From NCBI RefSeq assembly GCF_000247695.1, contig NW_004624748.1, positions 8,911,973 to 8,975,972 of the forward strand: 64,000 bases of DNA. The letters are read 5' to 3'. Each line of letters opens with the position of its first letter. The first letter of the stretch is position 1. The position numbers and the translations under genes are program-made. The notes below the pieces were generated by a model. The model saw nothing but the letters and a program-made list of their open reading frames with translations, was not told the DNA's origin and did not search any database. The DNA comes from Heterocephalus glaber (taxonomy: Eukaryota; Chordata; Mammalia; Rodentia; Bathyergidae). Shown piece after piece: positions 1 through 12,371 of this stretch.

Positions 1-449
1 TGAGACACTGTCTCAAAAAAACACCCTGTATTAACTTAGAATTACAGTAAAGAAATGTCTGTTAAAGATCATACTTTAATAGATAAATCATATCCATCAT
101 TAGTATATCTAAGAGTCTGCAGCAGAGGGAGGAACTCTCATTTTCAATTGTGTGTGTAAATATTTACTGTTGTGGTGTTGGAAAACTTTTCTTTTGTTTT
201 TACTGTTCACTTTCTTATCTAGTTGTTTTACTAAAGGAAATGTAAAAAGTGATATAAAGATAAGCACAGTGTGAATTTATCATTCTTTGATTGAATGAGC
301 TAAGATATTCTGTGAATGTTGCTTTGGACATTCTAAAATAGCTTGCTCTCAGATATGTGCTAGTTCATCCCTTCTTCCTGCTCCAACCCAATATTATTAT
401 ATTGGTGAGCTATTCAATATAGCTCACTACATTTAAAATACGGCTACAA

Positions 450-660
450 GCCATGCATGGGGGCACACACCTATACTCTCAGCTGTCTGGGAGGCTGAGG
501 CAGGAGGGTTGGAAGTTCAAGCCACGCCTGGATGATTTAGCAAGTTTGTATCTCAAAATAAACATTTTAAAAAAGTGCTGGTGATACTGGGGATGGATGT
601 TGTTCAGTCCAGAGGCCTTCCATGCAATCTCCAGTACCACAGAAACAAAATGAAACAAAA
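450..660 (+). mobile_element. B1-ID composite SINE
   Basis: Diverged B1 body (gggaggctgaggcaggaggg) followed near 575-640 by a degraded ID-like unit ending CTCCAGTACC. A B1 plus ID arrangement, as in B4-type SINEs. A B1 tail also occupies 1-21. Confidence 0.6.
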
Positions 661-1104
661 ACAGCTACAAATTAAATCAAGCAATGAGCATAATCCATCT
701 CTATTTTTGAAATGGCCATATGTAGCTCTGTGGGAACAAGGGTGAGAAGATACTGTACCCACAGAAACATCCTGTTCTTTGCACACCTTTAACCTACACA
801 GTCCTACATATGTGACCTTACATATGTCTTTTTAAAGAAGTAAAGCTTGTAATTTTGAACATTTCATCATTACTCTAGCATACAGGTGAAAGCCTCATGA
901 CAAAATGACTTTCTGGATCTTCATTTCCTTTCGACTTCAAATTAGAACTCCATGAAGATAGGGGACCACTACGCATTCCCTCACCTACCTGGAGAGATCT
1001 CAAAAAGCCTTGGTGAAGTGAACCTGTGAATAAGTTTCATTGCTCTGGGATGACACAATTGGAACCTAGAGGAAGAAGGAGTTAATCCTGATTTAGGTCT
1101 AAGG

Positions 1105-1289
1105 CAGTGATGGTGAACCTTTTAGAGACTGAGTCCCCAAACTGCAACCTCAAATCAACTTATTTATTGCAAAGTGCCCACACTGCAATTAAACCTGAAT
1201 ATTCAATACTCGGCTGCTGGGGCAACTTGCCAATAGAGAGAGCTCTTCATGCCCACTGCAGTGTGTGTACCATAGGTTCACCACTGCTG
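1105..1289. mobile_element. hAT-type nonautonomous DNA transposon with 8-bp TSD
   Basis: Ends are inverted copies: CAGTGATGGTGAACC at left and GGTTCACCACTGCTG at right. An identical 8-base direct repeat GTCTAAGG flanks it at 1097-1104 and 1290-1297, the hallmark of hAT insertion. Confidence 0.8.
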
Positions 1290-2818
1290 GTCTAAGGGAG
1301 TTGCTCAATGGTTCCCCTCAGAGCCATTCTGAACAGTCCTATACCAGTGCTCAAAGAGGCTCCCAGGCTGCTGCAGCACTGACAGGGGGCCAGCAACTCA
1401 GAAAAGCAGCTAGCTGCTGCTGTGAAAAAAGGGGCCAGATAAATAGATTTATAATACTGTACCGGATTTACTACAAGCAGAGCAGTTTACAAGTTTCGTC
1501 TCCAGTGTTACAGGTTGCTCAGGTCTGCAGGCTCAAGTCCCTTGGCTCACTGCTCCCAAACAAACCACAGGAGGCCTGGTGGAAAGCTCCCAGGAGATGG
1601 AGGGGCCTCACATTGCCACAAATCACCACCTTACTTTGTCCAGGTGTGTGCCTTTCATAATGAGGAAGACAGGGGAGAGAGTATCATGAGACAATAGACA
1701 ACTCCAAGCTTGCTTTATGCCTCCCAGCCACCCTTTTGTCTCTCCCTTGCCTGTGGAAAAGAAACTGGACCCTGACCTCCTGGTGCCAGCATCTGCACAT
1801 TTTGTCCATTCCTCTGGGCTGAGGAGAGGGGGGCCTGGTTCCACCTTGGCCTGAGGAAATTTGAAGCAACAGCTTGTCCCTAAAGGAAACAATTTTAACT
1901 TTTAAAGTTCTATTTTGCCCTGCCAGTTATACTACATTTTACTGTCTACATATGATAAAGATAAACTTTAAAACGTTAAGTTTTAACCTAGTCTTTTCTA
2001 TGTTGCCAGTAACACAATAGTACAGCTTGAGTAAGTTATAAAAGAAAAGAGGTTCATTTTGACTGATAGTTAGGTCCCAGGCCGAGGGGCTATATCTGGT
2101 GATAGCCCTTTTACTGGCAGAGTCCAGGGGCAGGACAGGGCATCCGGGGCAAGAGACAGACCTAGCCAAGTTGGCTTTGTTTTACAGATGTACTTGATAG
2201 TTTACTAACATGTAATCTTTAATCATTATAATGACACTGCTTCAACTGTACAATGTTTATAACACAACTACATATCATAATACAATTACATAACAATTGC
2301 ATAAACATAATCCTGAAAAGGTTCACCATCATAAACAACTTTAGTCTGGAGATTATCAGTATGATAAAATGTTTTTCTAAGTTCCACATCCTAGAAGGCC
2401 TGTATGCTTGGGAAATAAAAATTTAATGTACCATAAGGCTAGCAATAATTAGCATCATAGCGATATAGAAATCTTTACATAGGTACACTCTGCTTTTACT
2501 CTTTAAGGCAAAATTTAGGTTCCTTTAACAGGTTTACATGGTGTAACTGCACAGACAAGAATTAAAAGACATCTTTAGAGCTCTTATAACTTCAGGAAAC
2601 AGTGTTAATGAGCACAGATAGACTTATTACCCAATATAGGAGTATCTCATTTATACAATAACAAAATGTTTAATCAAAGCCAATAGATGTAGATCAAGTT
2701 TTAAATGACTATACTAAATTTAAAGGAATGCCAAAAAGTTTAATCATTTTATGTGTGTAAGGTCTAAATGTAATGTATATTGGATGAAAGAGAGACCTTA
2801 TTAGTAACTTTAGAGGCT

Positions 2819-2965
2819 CTTTTTTTTAAGGCAAGGTCTCCCTATGTAATTCAGGCTGGCCAGGAACTCACTGTGTGGCTGAGGCTGGCCTTGAACTCAT
2901 GGTGATCCTCTTGCCTCAGCTTCCCAAGGGCTGGGATTACAGGCATACACTACTACACCTAGCCA
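2819..2965 (-). mobile_element. B1 SINE
   Basis: Antisense B1: GGCAAGGTCTC...CAGGCTGGCC...CTGGGATTACAGGCATAC, with the duplicated middle segment. Confidence 0.85.
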
Positions 2966-3570
2966 TAGAAATTTTTGGAGGGTAATATATATCTGAAAAT
3001 TAACACACATAAATGTCCATTTTAATCTAAATCATTCATAATCTTTATGTTACTAAACTTTAAAGTTTTTATTTGAAATCCCATTGTTACTGGAATGCTG
3101 GGTTTGTGAGAACCATGGGCAAAGGAGGTAGGGTGCAAGCAAATTTATTTAAAAGATATAAAGGCAAGAAAGTAAAAGATATAAAGGCAAAGAAGTAAAG
3201 CTCCTGCTCTCCATGAAGAGGGTTCTGAATTGCATACCCATGAAGGTTCTTTCTCTAAGGGGTTTTAAGGGATTTAGGAGGGAACTCAAGCTGTGGTGTA
3301 AGCAATATAATGTGAACCCTATAAAAGACTACATATTTTTATGGTGCAATCTATGCAGTGTTCATGCAGGGCCCTGCACCCTTTGGCCAATGTCCTGCCT
3401 GATCATGCTCTGGGGAGGCCTGGACAGCCGAAGGACATCTGGCAGACATTTTTGTAAGATAAATGAAGGGTTATGACTCAGCAGACTCCAAATACCTTTA
3501 TATTCCCAATTGGCCTTCCCAACTCCATTTAGGGGTTGCTGTCCTTACTGCCTAATAGAATCCTAACTCC

Positions 3571-3662
3571 AAGGGCCAGGGATTTAGCTCAGTGGTTTCA
3601 CTGTCTGCTACACAAGCACAAAGACCCGAGTTTGATCCCCGGTACCAAAAGAAAAAAAAAAA
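3571..3662 (+). mobile_element. ID SINE with 14-bp TSD
   Basis: tRNA-Ala-like A box (TTTAGCTCAGTGGTT), B box (GAGTTTGATCC), GGTACC and A-tail. Perfect direct repeat AGAATCCTAACTCC at 3557-3570 and 3663-3676. Confidence 0.9.
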
Positions 3663-3720
3663 AGAATCCTAACTCCTGTCTCACTAATTGCTGTTACACT
3701 GTGTAAGCCTCAAGAATATT

Positions 3721-3805
3721 TTTTTTTTTTTGGTACCAGGGATTGAACTCGGGTCCTTCCGCTTGCGAGGCAGGCGGCGGAACCACTGAGCTAAATACCT
3801 GGCCC
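3721..3805 (-). mobile_element. ID SINE
   Basis: Antisense ID with T-run, GGTACC and reversed A/B boxes. Flanks AGCCTCAAGAATATT (3706-3720) and AGCCTCAAGCATATT (3806-3820) are a TSD with one mismatch. Confidence 0.9.
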
Positions 3806-4594
3806 AGCCTCAAGCATATTAGCCCCCCATCCTGTGGGGTTTTAAGTGAGTTTGGTCATCCTCAGAAATCCTGTACAATCAATTATTTACAGAGCCAGAA
3901 GTTTACAAGGGCAAAAATTAAAAAAGGAAAAATATAATTGATTTATGCCCAAAACAAAATCTTTAATGAGGCAGCTGTAGGTACTTTAATCAGTTATTAA
4001 AACAGACTAACAGGCAGACAGACAAGAGAACATATAGAACACATAAAACAATTATGTTTAAATAGCATGCACTTTTAGATGCAGTGGCCATGCTGATTGA
4101 TAACAATCATTTTTGCAGTTTTAGGTTTTAACTGTAAATAGAGTTGTCAGAACATTTCCTATGGGTCATCAATTAGTGCTTTTCTTCTTATGTAAGTCAT
4201 AACAGTATTTCCTCTAATAATTTAAACTACTCTGAGTATCTTTTTCTTGTTACTTAACACTGTAGATTTTAACCAATAAGCATCAAAAGGGGAAAGAGAA
4301 AAAAGCTATAAATTGCTAGATAGGATCTTTATTTTCCCTCGTTATTATAAAACTGTGTTTAAGGGCTTGGTTTTTGTTTTTATTTTTCACTCTTTAACTT
4401 ACATTTGGAGAAAAATCAACTTTTAAAAATCCTCCATTTTAAATTGGTCCTAAGTTTATAAAATATAACTTAAAGATGATGTTTTGGGAACTGACATTGA
4501 ATTACCCATAGTCATTTAAGATGTATCATATGTTTTTAAGATCTCCCTTGTGTATTTTTGGAAAAAGATGGAGATAGAAAAAAGAGAGAAATAC

Positions 4595-4677
4595 GGGGGA
4601 TGTAGCTCAGTGGTGCTGTATCTGCCTAGCAAGTGCAAGGTACTGAGTTCAATTCCTAGTACTGGAAAAGAAAAAAA
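4595..4677 (+). mobile_element. ID SINE
   Basis: GGGGGATGTAGCTCAGTGGT start, B box GAGTTCAATTCC and A-rich tail; flanked by AAAGAGAGAAAT-like repeats. Confidence 0.85.
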
Positions 4678-5143
4678 AAGAGAGAAATGAAGTTCCTATT
4701 TAGGTCCCTGAGGTCAGACTGTCTGAGCTGCTTGCCTCATCCTGGGGGCTCCCCACCATGTGCACAGGGCACCCCAAACCAGGGATATGCTGCAGGTGTG
4801 ATGTGCCCCACCCCAAACCAAGGTCAGGCCATGTATGTGGCCTGCCTAATGCTGGGGTCATGCTGTGTGCCTGGTTCCCAAAGTCAGAACTGCTAGGGTC
4901 AGAACCATCCACAATTGGCAGCTCTCCTCTGTTACCCCAGAGTCAGACCTGCCTAGCAGGGCAGCTCTGCTGTGTTTTCTGTCATTGAGTAGATGTCCCT
5001 ACTGGTCATGTGGAAATCTGCTGCTCATGTCCAGAATAAGTGTCCTTGTTCCTGGCACATAGCCATTCTAACATTATCAACAGGTTAGGAAAGCAGGAAT
5101 TGTACACAACAGCTGAGCTTGGCTCAAAAATTTACCCTATAGT

Positions 5144-5294
5144 GGGGCATGGTAGCTCATGCCTGAAATCCCAGTACTCAGGAGGCAGAGGCAGGAGGAT
5201 CACCATGAGTATGAGGTGAATCTGGGCTACATAGTGAGTTCAAGGTCAGCCTGAACTACGTAGCGAGACCTTATCTAAAAATATATATATATAT
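5144..5294 (+). mobile_element. B1 SINE with TA tail
   Basis: B1 with the tandem internal segment (gggctacatagtgag / tgaactacgtagcgag) and an ATATATAT tail. Confidence 0.9.
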
Positions 5295-7639
5295 CCTAGG
5301 GACTTTTAACATACACAAGGAACTCAGGGAGGGTTTGAAAAGTCCAGCAATGTTATTTAGCAACTACAAATCACACACCATTCTAGATAGGGAGATAAAC
5401 TTGACAAAATTAACATTAAAACACCACAACCAAATAAGATGGAGGGAGGAAGCAAGCTAATATTAGAGAAATAGCCTGAAAAGACTCAAGAAAAAGAAAA
5501 AAAAAACCTATAGTCAGTGCTTGAAAGGCAGCTCTAGGACCCAGGAAGGTCATGGCAGACAGCTGAGAAGGGCCAAAATGGAGCCTTTCCCGTGGGCCAG
5601 TGCGCTCTACCAGCTGGGAAAAAATAGAGGTCACGGTTCCCTTCCCCCTCTTACATGGTGGGACACATTAGGAACTAACCCCAGAGCCATGAAAAAACTT
5701 CTTGAGCTCCCCAGTCCATTAATCTCCTCCACCCTCTAGATTCCTGCTTCTCCCTGATAATTAATATTAGAAAAAGTTAAAGGATTTGAGTTTTCTGACA
5801 GATGAAATTCTGAGTGGGAGAGAAGAGACAAAATGGGCCCTAGGGTTATCTTAGGGGAAATAGGAGAAGAAAAAAAAAGAGTAAACCAGTGGGCTCCTTC
5901 TCACTTTAAGTCTACAGACTTCATGTGGTCCTGAGGATAACATCAGCTATCACCTGAATGGACACTTGAGTATGCATAGCTGAGGACAAGTTCCCAGGCA
6001 CCCAAAAAAGAGAGCTGTGACATCAGGCAGACTGAGTTTAAGCCCTTTGGTTGGGAGAGACAGAGAGATAGAAAGATAACAAAAAAGCAGTTAGTGGATC
6101 TTTACTTATCTAAAGTGGTTAGGACCCCAAAATGTGCATGATTTAAAGAAATTGCTTCCCTTAGGAGTCACCCTGTTACAGAAATCTCAGAAAGAAATAC
6201 AAAGAGACACAGAATTCGGATAAAATAATAAAATTTCTTCTTGAGAGCAGGCAGGAACACCAGAAGCCGGTCTGGTCAGTATCTGTACCCGCTTTGTTCA
6301 GCATTTCCCTTTTTGTATCCTTTTTAGCCATTGTCTCATCCCTAGTGGTCTTTGATATGTAAGTACAATTCCAGTTTCTATTTACAAGTCACAGACACAA
6401 GATAGGCCATATACATTGTAAATTCACCCTGGCATGGTAACTTTGTTACGTTAATAAAGTTACTGGTTAGAGTGAGATAATCCTCACCTTAAACAAGGAG
6501 TTATGGGAAAAGCAAATCTTAAAAGAGCACATTACTTATTTTGCTTCTACAATTACCTTAATATTCAATCTATTAAGTTATCTAAAACTTTTCTGTATCA
6601 ACCCCAAAGGCTGGTCTTTTCTGTGGTGTCTCAGGACTGAGTTTTCTCTGCTGGTTGCATGACAAACTTTGCTTAGGATACTGAATGGGCCAATCCTTGT
6701 ACGTGTCTCCCTAGTGAGCAAATTTTAGTTCTATTTTACCTAGTAACAGGGTATGTGGACCTGAGAGAGTATTTGATGAGGCTGTCACACATCGTAGAGA
6801 ATACCTCTCAACACCTCTTTCCATTCTGGTTAGCGTAAGCAAGTGCCTCTTGTTTTTGGTGCTTTTATGTACAAGCATTTATCTACTAGGGACTTTGGGA
6901 GACTAACTGCTGGAAAGATAAAAGAAACATAAGGTTGCAGAAGTTAGTAGACAGGGAGAGAGAAAAATGGGAAACAAAAGAGATAGTAAACTATGTTCCA
7001 CAGGGCAAGGGTTTGGAAAAAGTTATGCTTCAGAAGCAAAGGGTTGAAGGAAGTGAGGAAGACAAAAAATAAAAAACCTTTGGCTGGACTTACCAAAGTC
7101 ACTTTCTCGATGGTTCTTTTACCTCCTGGTTGGCTCACCAAAAGAAAATGTCACAAGGTGGATCTGAGGAGGTCCCTGAAGGTTGAAATAAGGAACCTAG
7201 CCCACTCTTCTGTAGAAAAAGTTTGTGGGTTCCCTAACTCTTATCACAGAAAAAGAATTTTTAGGACATGTCAGTAAGAGGCACAGAAAGGGTTTATTAG
7301 GTACAGATTTTAGTAGGACACAATCAAAAGTGGCATGTAGGCACTCAGAGAAATGAGATGCATTATTTCCTGGAACAGAAAACATTTATACTTCTCTTAA
7401 AGAGATAGAAACTCTGGGAGAAGGTGGCCTATCCCCAAGACGGCTATTAGCCTATTCTACAGATATGGACACAGGGCTTTTTTTTCTTTTAGGGAATTTG
7501 GATTCTCTCAAGCTATTCCCTTATCTTAGGATCAGACTCTGCTCTTTACTTTCTGAATTGAGCCAATTTGTGGATTTTCAGTATTCCTAAGGAATTTTGG
7601 GTGTGACAGGTCTGATATGGATGATGATAATCATGGTGA

Positions 7640-7890
7640 TGATGGATAGCAACAGTTATAGAACACATACTGTATGCCAGACACTCTGTGTAGTACTTTG
7701 TATGGATTAGCTCATTGTATCTCCATTTCATCCTCATTTAATGTATAATTTCCCTCATTTTGCAGATAGGAAAATTGAGGTATGGATAGGTTTAAAAAAA
7801 CAAAAGTTCATATAGCTACTAAATGGCAAATTCAAGAGTTGAATCTAGTGATGGGACACTTGACACTATGCTGCATAGTTTCTTACTGTG
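7640..7890 (+). mobile_element. MIR SINE remnant
   Basis: Matches the MIR core in order: ...ATACTGTATGCCAGACACT...TCTCCATTTCATCC...TTTTGCAGATAGGAAAATTGAGG. Old and diverged. Confidence 0.75.
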
Positions 7891-8469
7891 ATGGATAGCT
7901 ACCACCAACAGTGGCATTTGCAAGTCCTAAAATAACACTTTATAGTTCATATAGTTGCTGTGAAGAATGACTGAAATATTGCCTAAATATTAGCAGTGTT
8001 TTTGACATACAGCACATGTTCTGTGGGTTTCAGATGGTAGCAGGATTATTGTTATCATTTTTCATTCAAGGGGGTAGCTGGACTGAGACTACATTCTATC
8101 CTCAATTTCAAGTTATCATTGGAAGGATTCAGATAGGCAGAACATGAATTTAAGATGCAATTCTGGAAAGTCATTGTTTCCAGGAGGGAATAATCCTTTG
8201 AGTCAATTGTGGCTCCCTCAGACTCACCCATGTGAGTTAGGGAGAGAGGGAAGTGTTGAAAGGCAGGATCTAAAGTGGGACATACTACAATCTCTCAATA
8301 GAAAGGATGAACATTATAGTGACACCAACTATCACTATCCTATTTTATTTACTACACCATGCTAGCAAGTTAAAGTAGCACAGGAAACTGATTTGCATAT
8401 TCTGAGTTTCCAAGCAAGGCTCTTTTGTGGACTATATATTTAGCAATTTTTGTTTGCTTGTTTTTTTGT

Positions 8470-8554
8470 TTGTTTTTTTCCAGTACCAGGTATGGAACTC
8501 AGGACTTTTTGCTTGCTAAGCAGGCACAGTGCCACTGAGCTAAATCCCTGGCCC
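8470..8554 (-). mobile_element. ID SINE
   Basis: Antisense ID: T-run, CAGTACCAGG, TGGAACTCAGGAC and CACTGAGCTAAATCCCTGGCC. Confidence 0.85.
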
Positions 8555-8947
8555 AATACACTTAGTAATTTTTAAACTGCAAATATTAGAAAGTTGATTA
8601 AAGCAAATGTGGTTTATTTTTCTTCACATAAACAGAAGTTTGGAAGCACAACCAGCATCTCTGAGACTTCTGTTTGTTTTCTCAGAGTTGCAAGACAGCT
8701 GCCCCAAGGCAGAAAGGGAGACAGGGTCTGGAAGTAAGGTTACATGGTATGTATGTAAATATCTGGCTTCAAAAGAAACATGAGCAATATTTCTGTACAT
8801 CAGGATTATGTTCTTTACAGACCTCTCCCTAATCCATTTACCTAAATATGCTGTGTCATCAATGTTAGGAGACTACATTGTCAGGGAAATCAGAAATTAT
8901 GATAGTATTTAGATTCCCATAAAATTCTCTTTTATCAATTTTACTAG

Positions 8948-9150
8948 AGGAAGGTGCATCAAGTTTCTCATGCTCTGAAACCTACTGTGGACCTTATCCT
9001 GAATCAGAACCGGAAGTAAAGGCGGTGGCAAATTTCTTGAGAAGACATATTAAGCAAATTAAAGCTTACATCAGCATGCATTCATACTCCCAGCAGATAC
9101 TGTTCCCATATTCCTATAATAGAAGCAAAAGCAAAGACCATGAGGAACTG
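8948..9150 (+). CDS. CPB2: CPB2 third-last coding exon (carboxypeptidase B2 / TAFI)
   Basis: CPB2 is a secreted liver zinc metallocarboxypeptidase of the M14 (CPA/CPB) family. Once activated by thrombin-thrombomodulin it trims C-terminal Lys/Arg from partly degraded fibrin and slows fibrinolysis. After a split Glu codon this exon reads 67 codons beginning [14 protein letters not shown] and ending KSKDHEEL. It contains the family block MHSYSQ, whose His is the third zinc ligand (His196 in CPA numbering), and the SETY segment. A TAG acceptor at 8945-8947 follows an AT-rich tract and a GTAAGT donor is at 9151. Starting at 8948 rather than 8950 gives the expected Trp-Cys-Glu-Glu-Gly-Ala context of the human protein. 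The other two zinc ligands and the activation peptide are in exons left of the window. Confidence 0.96.
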
Positions 9151-9933
9151 GTAAGTACTACTTTTTTTTTTCATTAGATTTCAGAAATAAAATAATACAT
9201 AGTTCAAGAAGCAAAAACTATGGAAAAAAGCTTTCTCCACTTGATGACAAATGTATAGTTGTTTTGTATCATGGTCTAATGCTAGGGGCTGTTCAGACTC
9301 TTGGAATACCTGGAGGGCGGACAATGGGAAATAAAGAAAAACAGAGACAATATTCAAGTTTCAAGTGGACTGGGACTAGCCTGCCTCTAGTGAACAGAAT
9401 TGATAATCTCCATGGTTAACCTGCTTTTAATAGCCAGCAAGAAGCACAGTGGGAGGGGTAGTATACTTTTCCCAGAACAGTGACTGGAGTAAGACTGGGG
9501 CAACAAAAAATGAGGAACAAGTTAATCCTCACAAAGGGAACAAGTTAATGGGGATTAAGTCCTTCCCTATACCTGGATTGCTTCATTTTTTTGCATTGTC
9601 CTCAGCAGATGCTATTTTGCCTTAGGAGCACTGTGATTATGCGCTTTCCCCACACAGCCAGGAAACATGCAGCCTTCTGAGTATTTCCCTATTCCTAAAG
9701 CAAGTCACATTGGCCTCAGAACTGCAGGGCCTGTAGCCTGGCCCACATCGATCTATACATATCATGGCCTGATCCTCAACAGTCTAACTCTGTCAAGAGT
9801 CACCCTGAGGTCAGGATTCAATGGATTCAGGGATTGAAGGTTTTAGGACTTCACTGAAGCAAGAGTTTATTTTTAATTTCCTTTTTTTTTTAGAATGTAA
9901 TGGACAATAGTAAGTTCAAAGAAGACCCATACA

Positions 9934-10015
9934 GGGGCGGGGATATGCTGCTTTAGCTAGTAGAGGGCTCATTTAGCATGCATGAGGCCCTGAGTTCAAT
10001 CACCAGAACCAATAT
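9934..10015 (+). mobile_element. Degenerate ID-like SINE
   Basis: Recognisable B box (GAGTTCAATCACC) and GCATGCATGAGGCCCTGAG, with a disrupted A box region. Confidence 0.6.
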
Positions 10016-10738
10016 CACATAGAGTAAGTATAGTAACTTATACTTTCACTAAACCAACATATCCCAGCAGTGAAACAGCGCTGACTGGGATGGTCAGGGG
10101 TGGCCTCTTAACTCTTTCAGAGGGAAGTGCTGAGATAAGTGAGGGGATGCAGTAGCTTCTATTCTCGAGGGACTCACAGTCTATTAAGGGTTGACAAACT
10201 GCAAAGAAACAAGAATAATAAAATACCATTGACATCAAAGGACAGTCACCATTTTAGGCAGTTTTGAAAGATTTCTATGTACACAGAGGAAAGGGATAAC
10301 CTTCCAAACAGAAGAGATGGCATCGCTCACAGAAACCTCGCTCAAGGGACTGGGAGAGCGCAGGAGTGGAGGGTAACATCATCAGAAAGTAGGCATGGTC
10401 ATCTTGTGAAGGGTTTTAAAGGTCAGAATCAATTTGTATTTTGTTTTGTAGACAATGGGGTTCCATTAAAATGTAAGTTTTGGACAAAGGTATACTCAAT
10501 ATTATACATACTCGTAAAAAAATTTAGACATTTAGAATCTAGACATTCTTCTAGATTTGTCCAGAAGGTGATAGTGATGACCATGAGTCTAGTCTCAATT
10601 TCTGGGTTAGGTGGGAACTTCAGAAAAGATCTTCATAATCAAATGTAGTCCAGCTTAGTAGGCTTAGTTATTATCCTGCTACCTACTAGGGGCATAATCT
10701 TTTTTACGTGATGAGTCTTTGGAAGTAATTAGACTTTT

Positions 10739-10764
10739 TTTTTTTTTGGTACCGGGGATCGAAT
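10739..10764 (-). mobile_element. 5'-truncated ID SINE with TSD
   Basis: Only the T-tail and GGTACCGGGGATCGAA remain, yet GGAAGTAATTAGACTTTT (10721-) and GGAAGTCATTAGACTTTT (10765-10782) flank it, so truncation occurred at insertion. Confidence 0.8.
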
Positions 10765-10789
10765 GGAAGTCATTAGACTTTTAAAAGAT

Positions 10790-10862
10790 TTTTTATTTTT
10801 TGGTACCAGGAATCAAACTGAGGACCTTGTGCTTGCCAGGCAGGCCTGGTGCCACTGAATTA
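10790..10862 (-). mobile_element. ID SINE, diverged
   Basis: Antisense ID from TTTGGTACCAGGAATCAAAC to GTGCCACTGAATTAG. Confidence 0.75.
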
Positions 10863-11303
10863 GACATTTTAAACATGAAGAAAGTAGAATTTGTATGAGG
10901 ATGAGAAGTGTATCATCCATGCAGTGGATGTATATATAGAGAAATTGGATTTAAAATTTGATGATAATTTTGTCTAGGAATGGAGTAAGTCCAAGCCTTT
11001 GAAATGAAGTTTATTTTACATAATAAATGGATTCCTGAAAAGCTATGTGAGAATTTTTTGGGCACAAATTAAAATATCAAAATTTTCAATGCGCTGGAAG
11101 AGTTTATGTTTAAAACCAACCAGTTGTGATCGCCATATAGTTAAAAACATTTTTAATGTATTCATCTTAACTTACTTTTTAGATAAATCTAGTTTTTTCA
11201 TATACACACTTTTATTTAGTTAATGTAATTGTTTTTTGAAACTTCCACCTGTCCTGTTTCAAAGCTGCACATTAACTGAAATTCTATATCCTATTGCTTT
11301 TAG

Positions 11304-11391
11304 TCTCTAGTGGCCAGGGAAGCAGCTCGTGCTATTGAGAGTATTCATAAAAATATCAAGTATACACATGGCAGTGGCTCAGAGACTTTAT
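11304..11391 (+). CDS. CPB2: CPB2 second-last coding exon
   Basis: Eighty-eight bases give 29 codons (SLVAREAARAIE... to GSGSETL) plus the first base of a Tyr codon finished in the next exon. This is part of the flexible segment that makes activated TAFI unstable. By alignment to the human protein from memory, the position of the human Thr325/Ile polymorphism is Ile here, and the Arg330 cleavage position is Lys, while the Arg302 equivalent (in the exon before) and Arg320 equivalent are kept. The split Tyr is Tyr248 in CPA numbering, the substrate-capping tyrosine. Donor is T|GTAAGT. Confidence 0.96.
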
Positions 11392-11453
11392 GTAAGTATT
11401 TCTTTTTAAGATCTTGGAGAACTGAGTTTTTAAAGGAATTTGTATTTTTCTTT

Positions 11454-11547
11454 TCTTTTTTTTTTTTTTTTTTGGTACTGGGGATTGAACTCAGGACCTT
11501 GCACTTTTGAGGCAGGTGCTGGAACAACTGAGCCAAATCCCCGGCCC
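11454..11547 (-). mobile_element. ID SINE with 18-bp TSD
   Basis: Full antisense ID. Identical AGGAATTTGTATTTTTCT at 11434-11451 and 11548-11565. Lies 65 bases past the CPB2 splice donor at 11392. Confidence 0.92.
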
Positions 11548-11861
11548 AGGAATTTGTATTTTTCTATGTAGGTTTAGTTTTCCAAACCAAATCTTTAAAT
11601 AAGGTCACATGTGATTGAATTATAACAATTAGAAACAGAAACATAATAGCTGTGACAGTGCTGAACAAAGTTGCAATAATACATAACTACACTAAAAAGA
11701 AGCCAACATGGTATTTAAGAAATTATGCTTGTCACTACAGAGTACAGATTATAGAGTTGGTATATTAGTTAAAGAAAAAAATGTCATAAAGGGGGAAAAG
11801 AATGTGTGAAGTGTCCAGGGCCAACATGTAAGGTTGCGCGTACTGTACACCAAGTGTCCCC

Positions 11862-12134
11862 AACCCTGGGACACAGATGGTAGTCTGTATTTACAGCTGC
11901 CCACCTTGCTTGCATTATTGCCTTAGCTCTGCTTACTGTCAGATCAGCAGTGGTATTAGATTCTCACAGGGGCACAAACACTACTGTGACCTGCCTGTGT
12001 GAGGGATCTAGGTTGCACACTCCATAAGAGAATTTAACCCTGAAACAGTCCACCCTAACCCTCCATCTGTCAGTGGAAAAATTGTCCTCCATGAAACCAG
12101 TCCTTGGTGCCAAAAATGTTGGGGACTGCTGTTG
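11862..12134. mobile_element. MER1-like hAT-Charlie remnant
   Basis: Ends TCCCCAACCCTGGGACACAG and TGCCAAAAATGTTGGGGACTGCTG are the classic MER1-type termini; inner TCAGATCAGCAGTGG and GAGGGATCTAGGTTGCAC agree. Confidence 0.8.
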
Positions 12135-12371
12135 TACACTACACAAATCTAAGTGATGCCATTTTTCTTAAGTGCTTTTTAACAATAACCTGTACTCAAG
12201 AATATAGTTCATAACATTCTACAGTTGAATGTCTTTTTGATTAATTTCTGCTGGATGATATTTACTGAGAGATTCCTAAGTACTCATAGTGGAATGACAG
12301 ACAATGATTTTGTACTTTCGAAGCTGGAGGGTAAATGATACAAGAGGAATAAAAAATAAGCATGAAACCAT

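Larger units (their letters stand above)
1..8947 (+). other. CPB2: CPB2 intron upstream of the third-last coding exon (partial)
   Basis: No coding exon was recognised here. The exon at 8948 needs a preceding exon ending in G to complete a Glu codon after Trp-Cys, and I saw no such sequence, so it lies left of the window. The stretch holds SINEs (listed separately), a hAT remnant at 1105, a MIR near 7640 and AT-rich DNA. Positions 2020-2165 and roughly 3090-3480, 4690-5060 and 5400-7400 look like old LTR/ERV-type debris by composition, but I could not assign them to a family and see no intact retroviral gene. Confidence 0.75.
9151..11303 (+). other. CPB2: CPB2 intron
   Basis: Intron with GTAAGT donor and a pyrimidine-rich TTGCTTTTAG acceptor. 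It carries a degenerate ID SINE near 9934, a 5'-truncated ID at 10739 and another at 10790. The rest (9151-9930 and 10020-10735) is unassigned noncoding DNA. Confidence 0.85.

Noticed and set aside
3090..7400. A complete endogenous retrovirus
   Set aside because: Composition hints at ERV debris, but I saw no convincing LTR pair, primer site or gag/pol/env-like frame.
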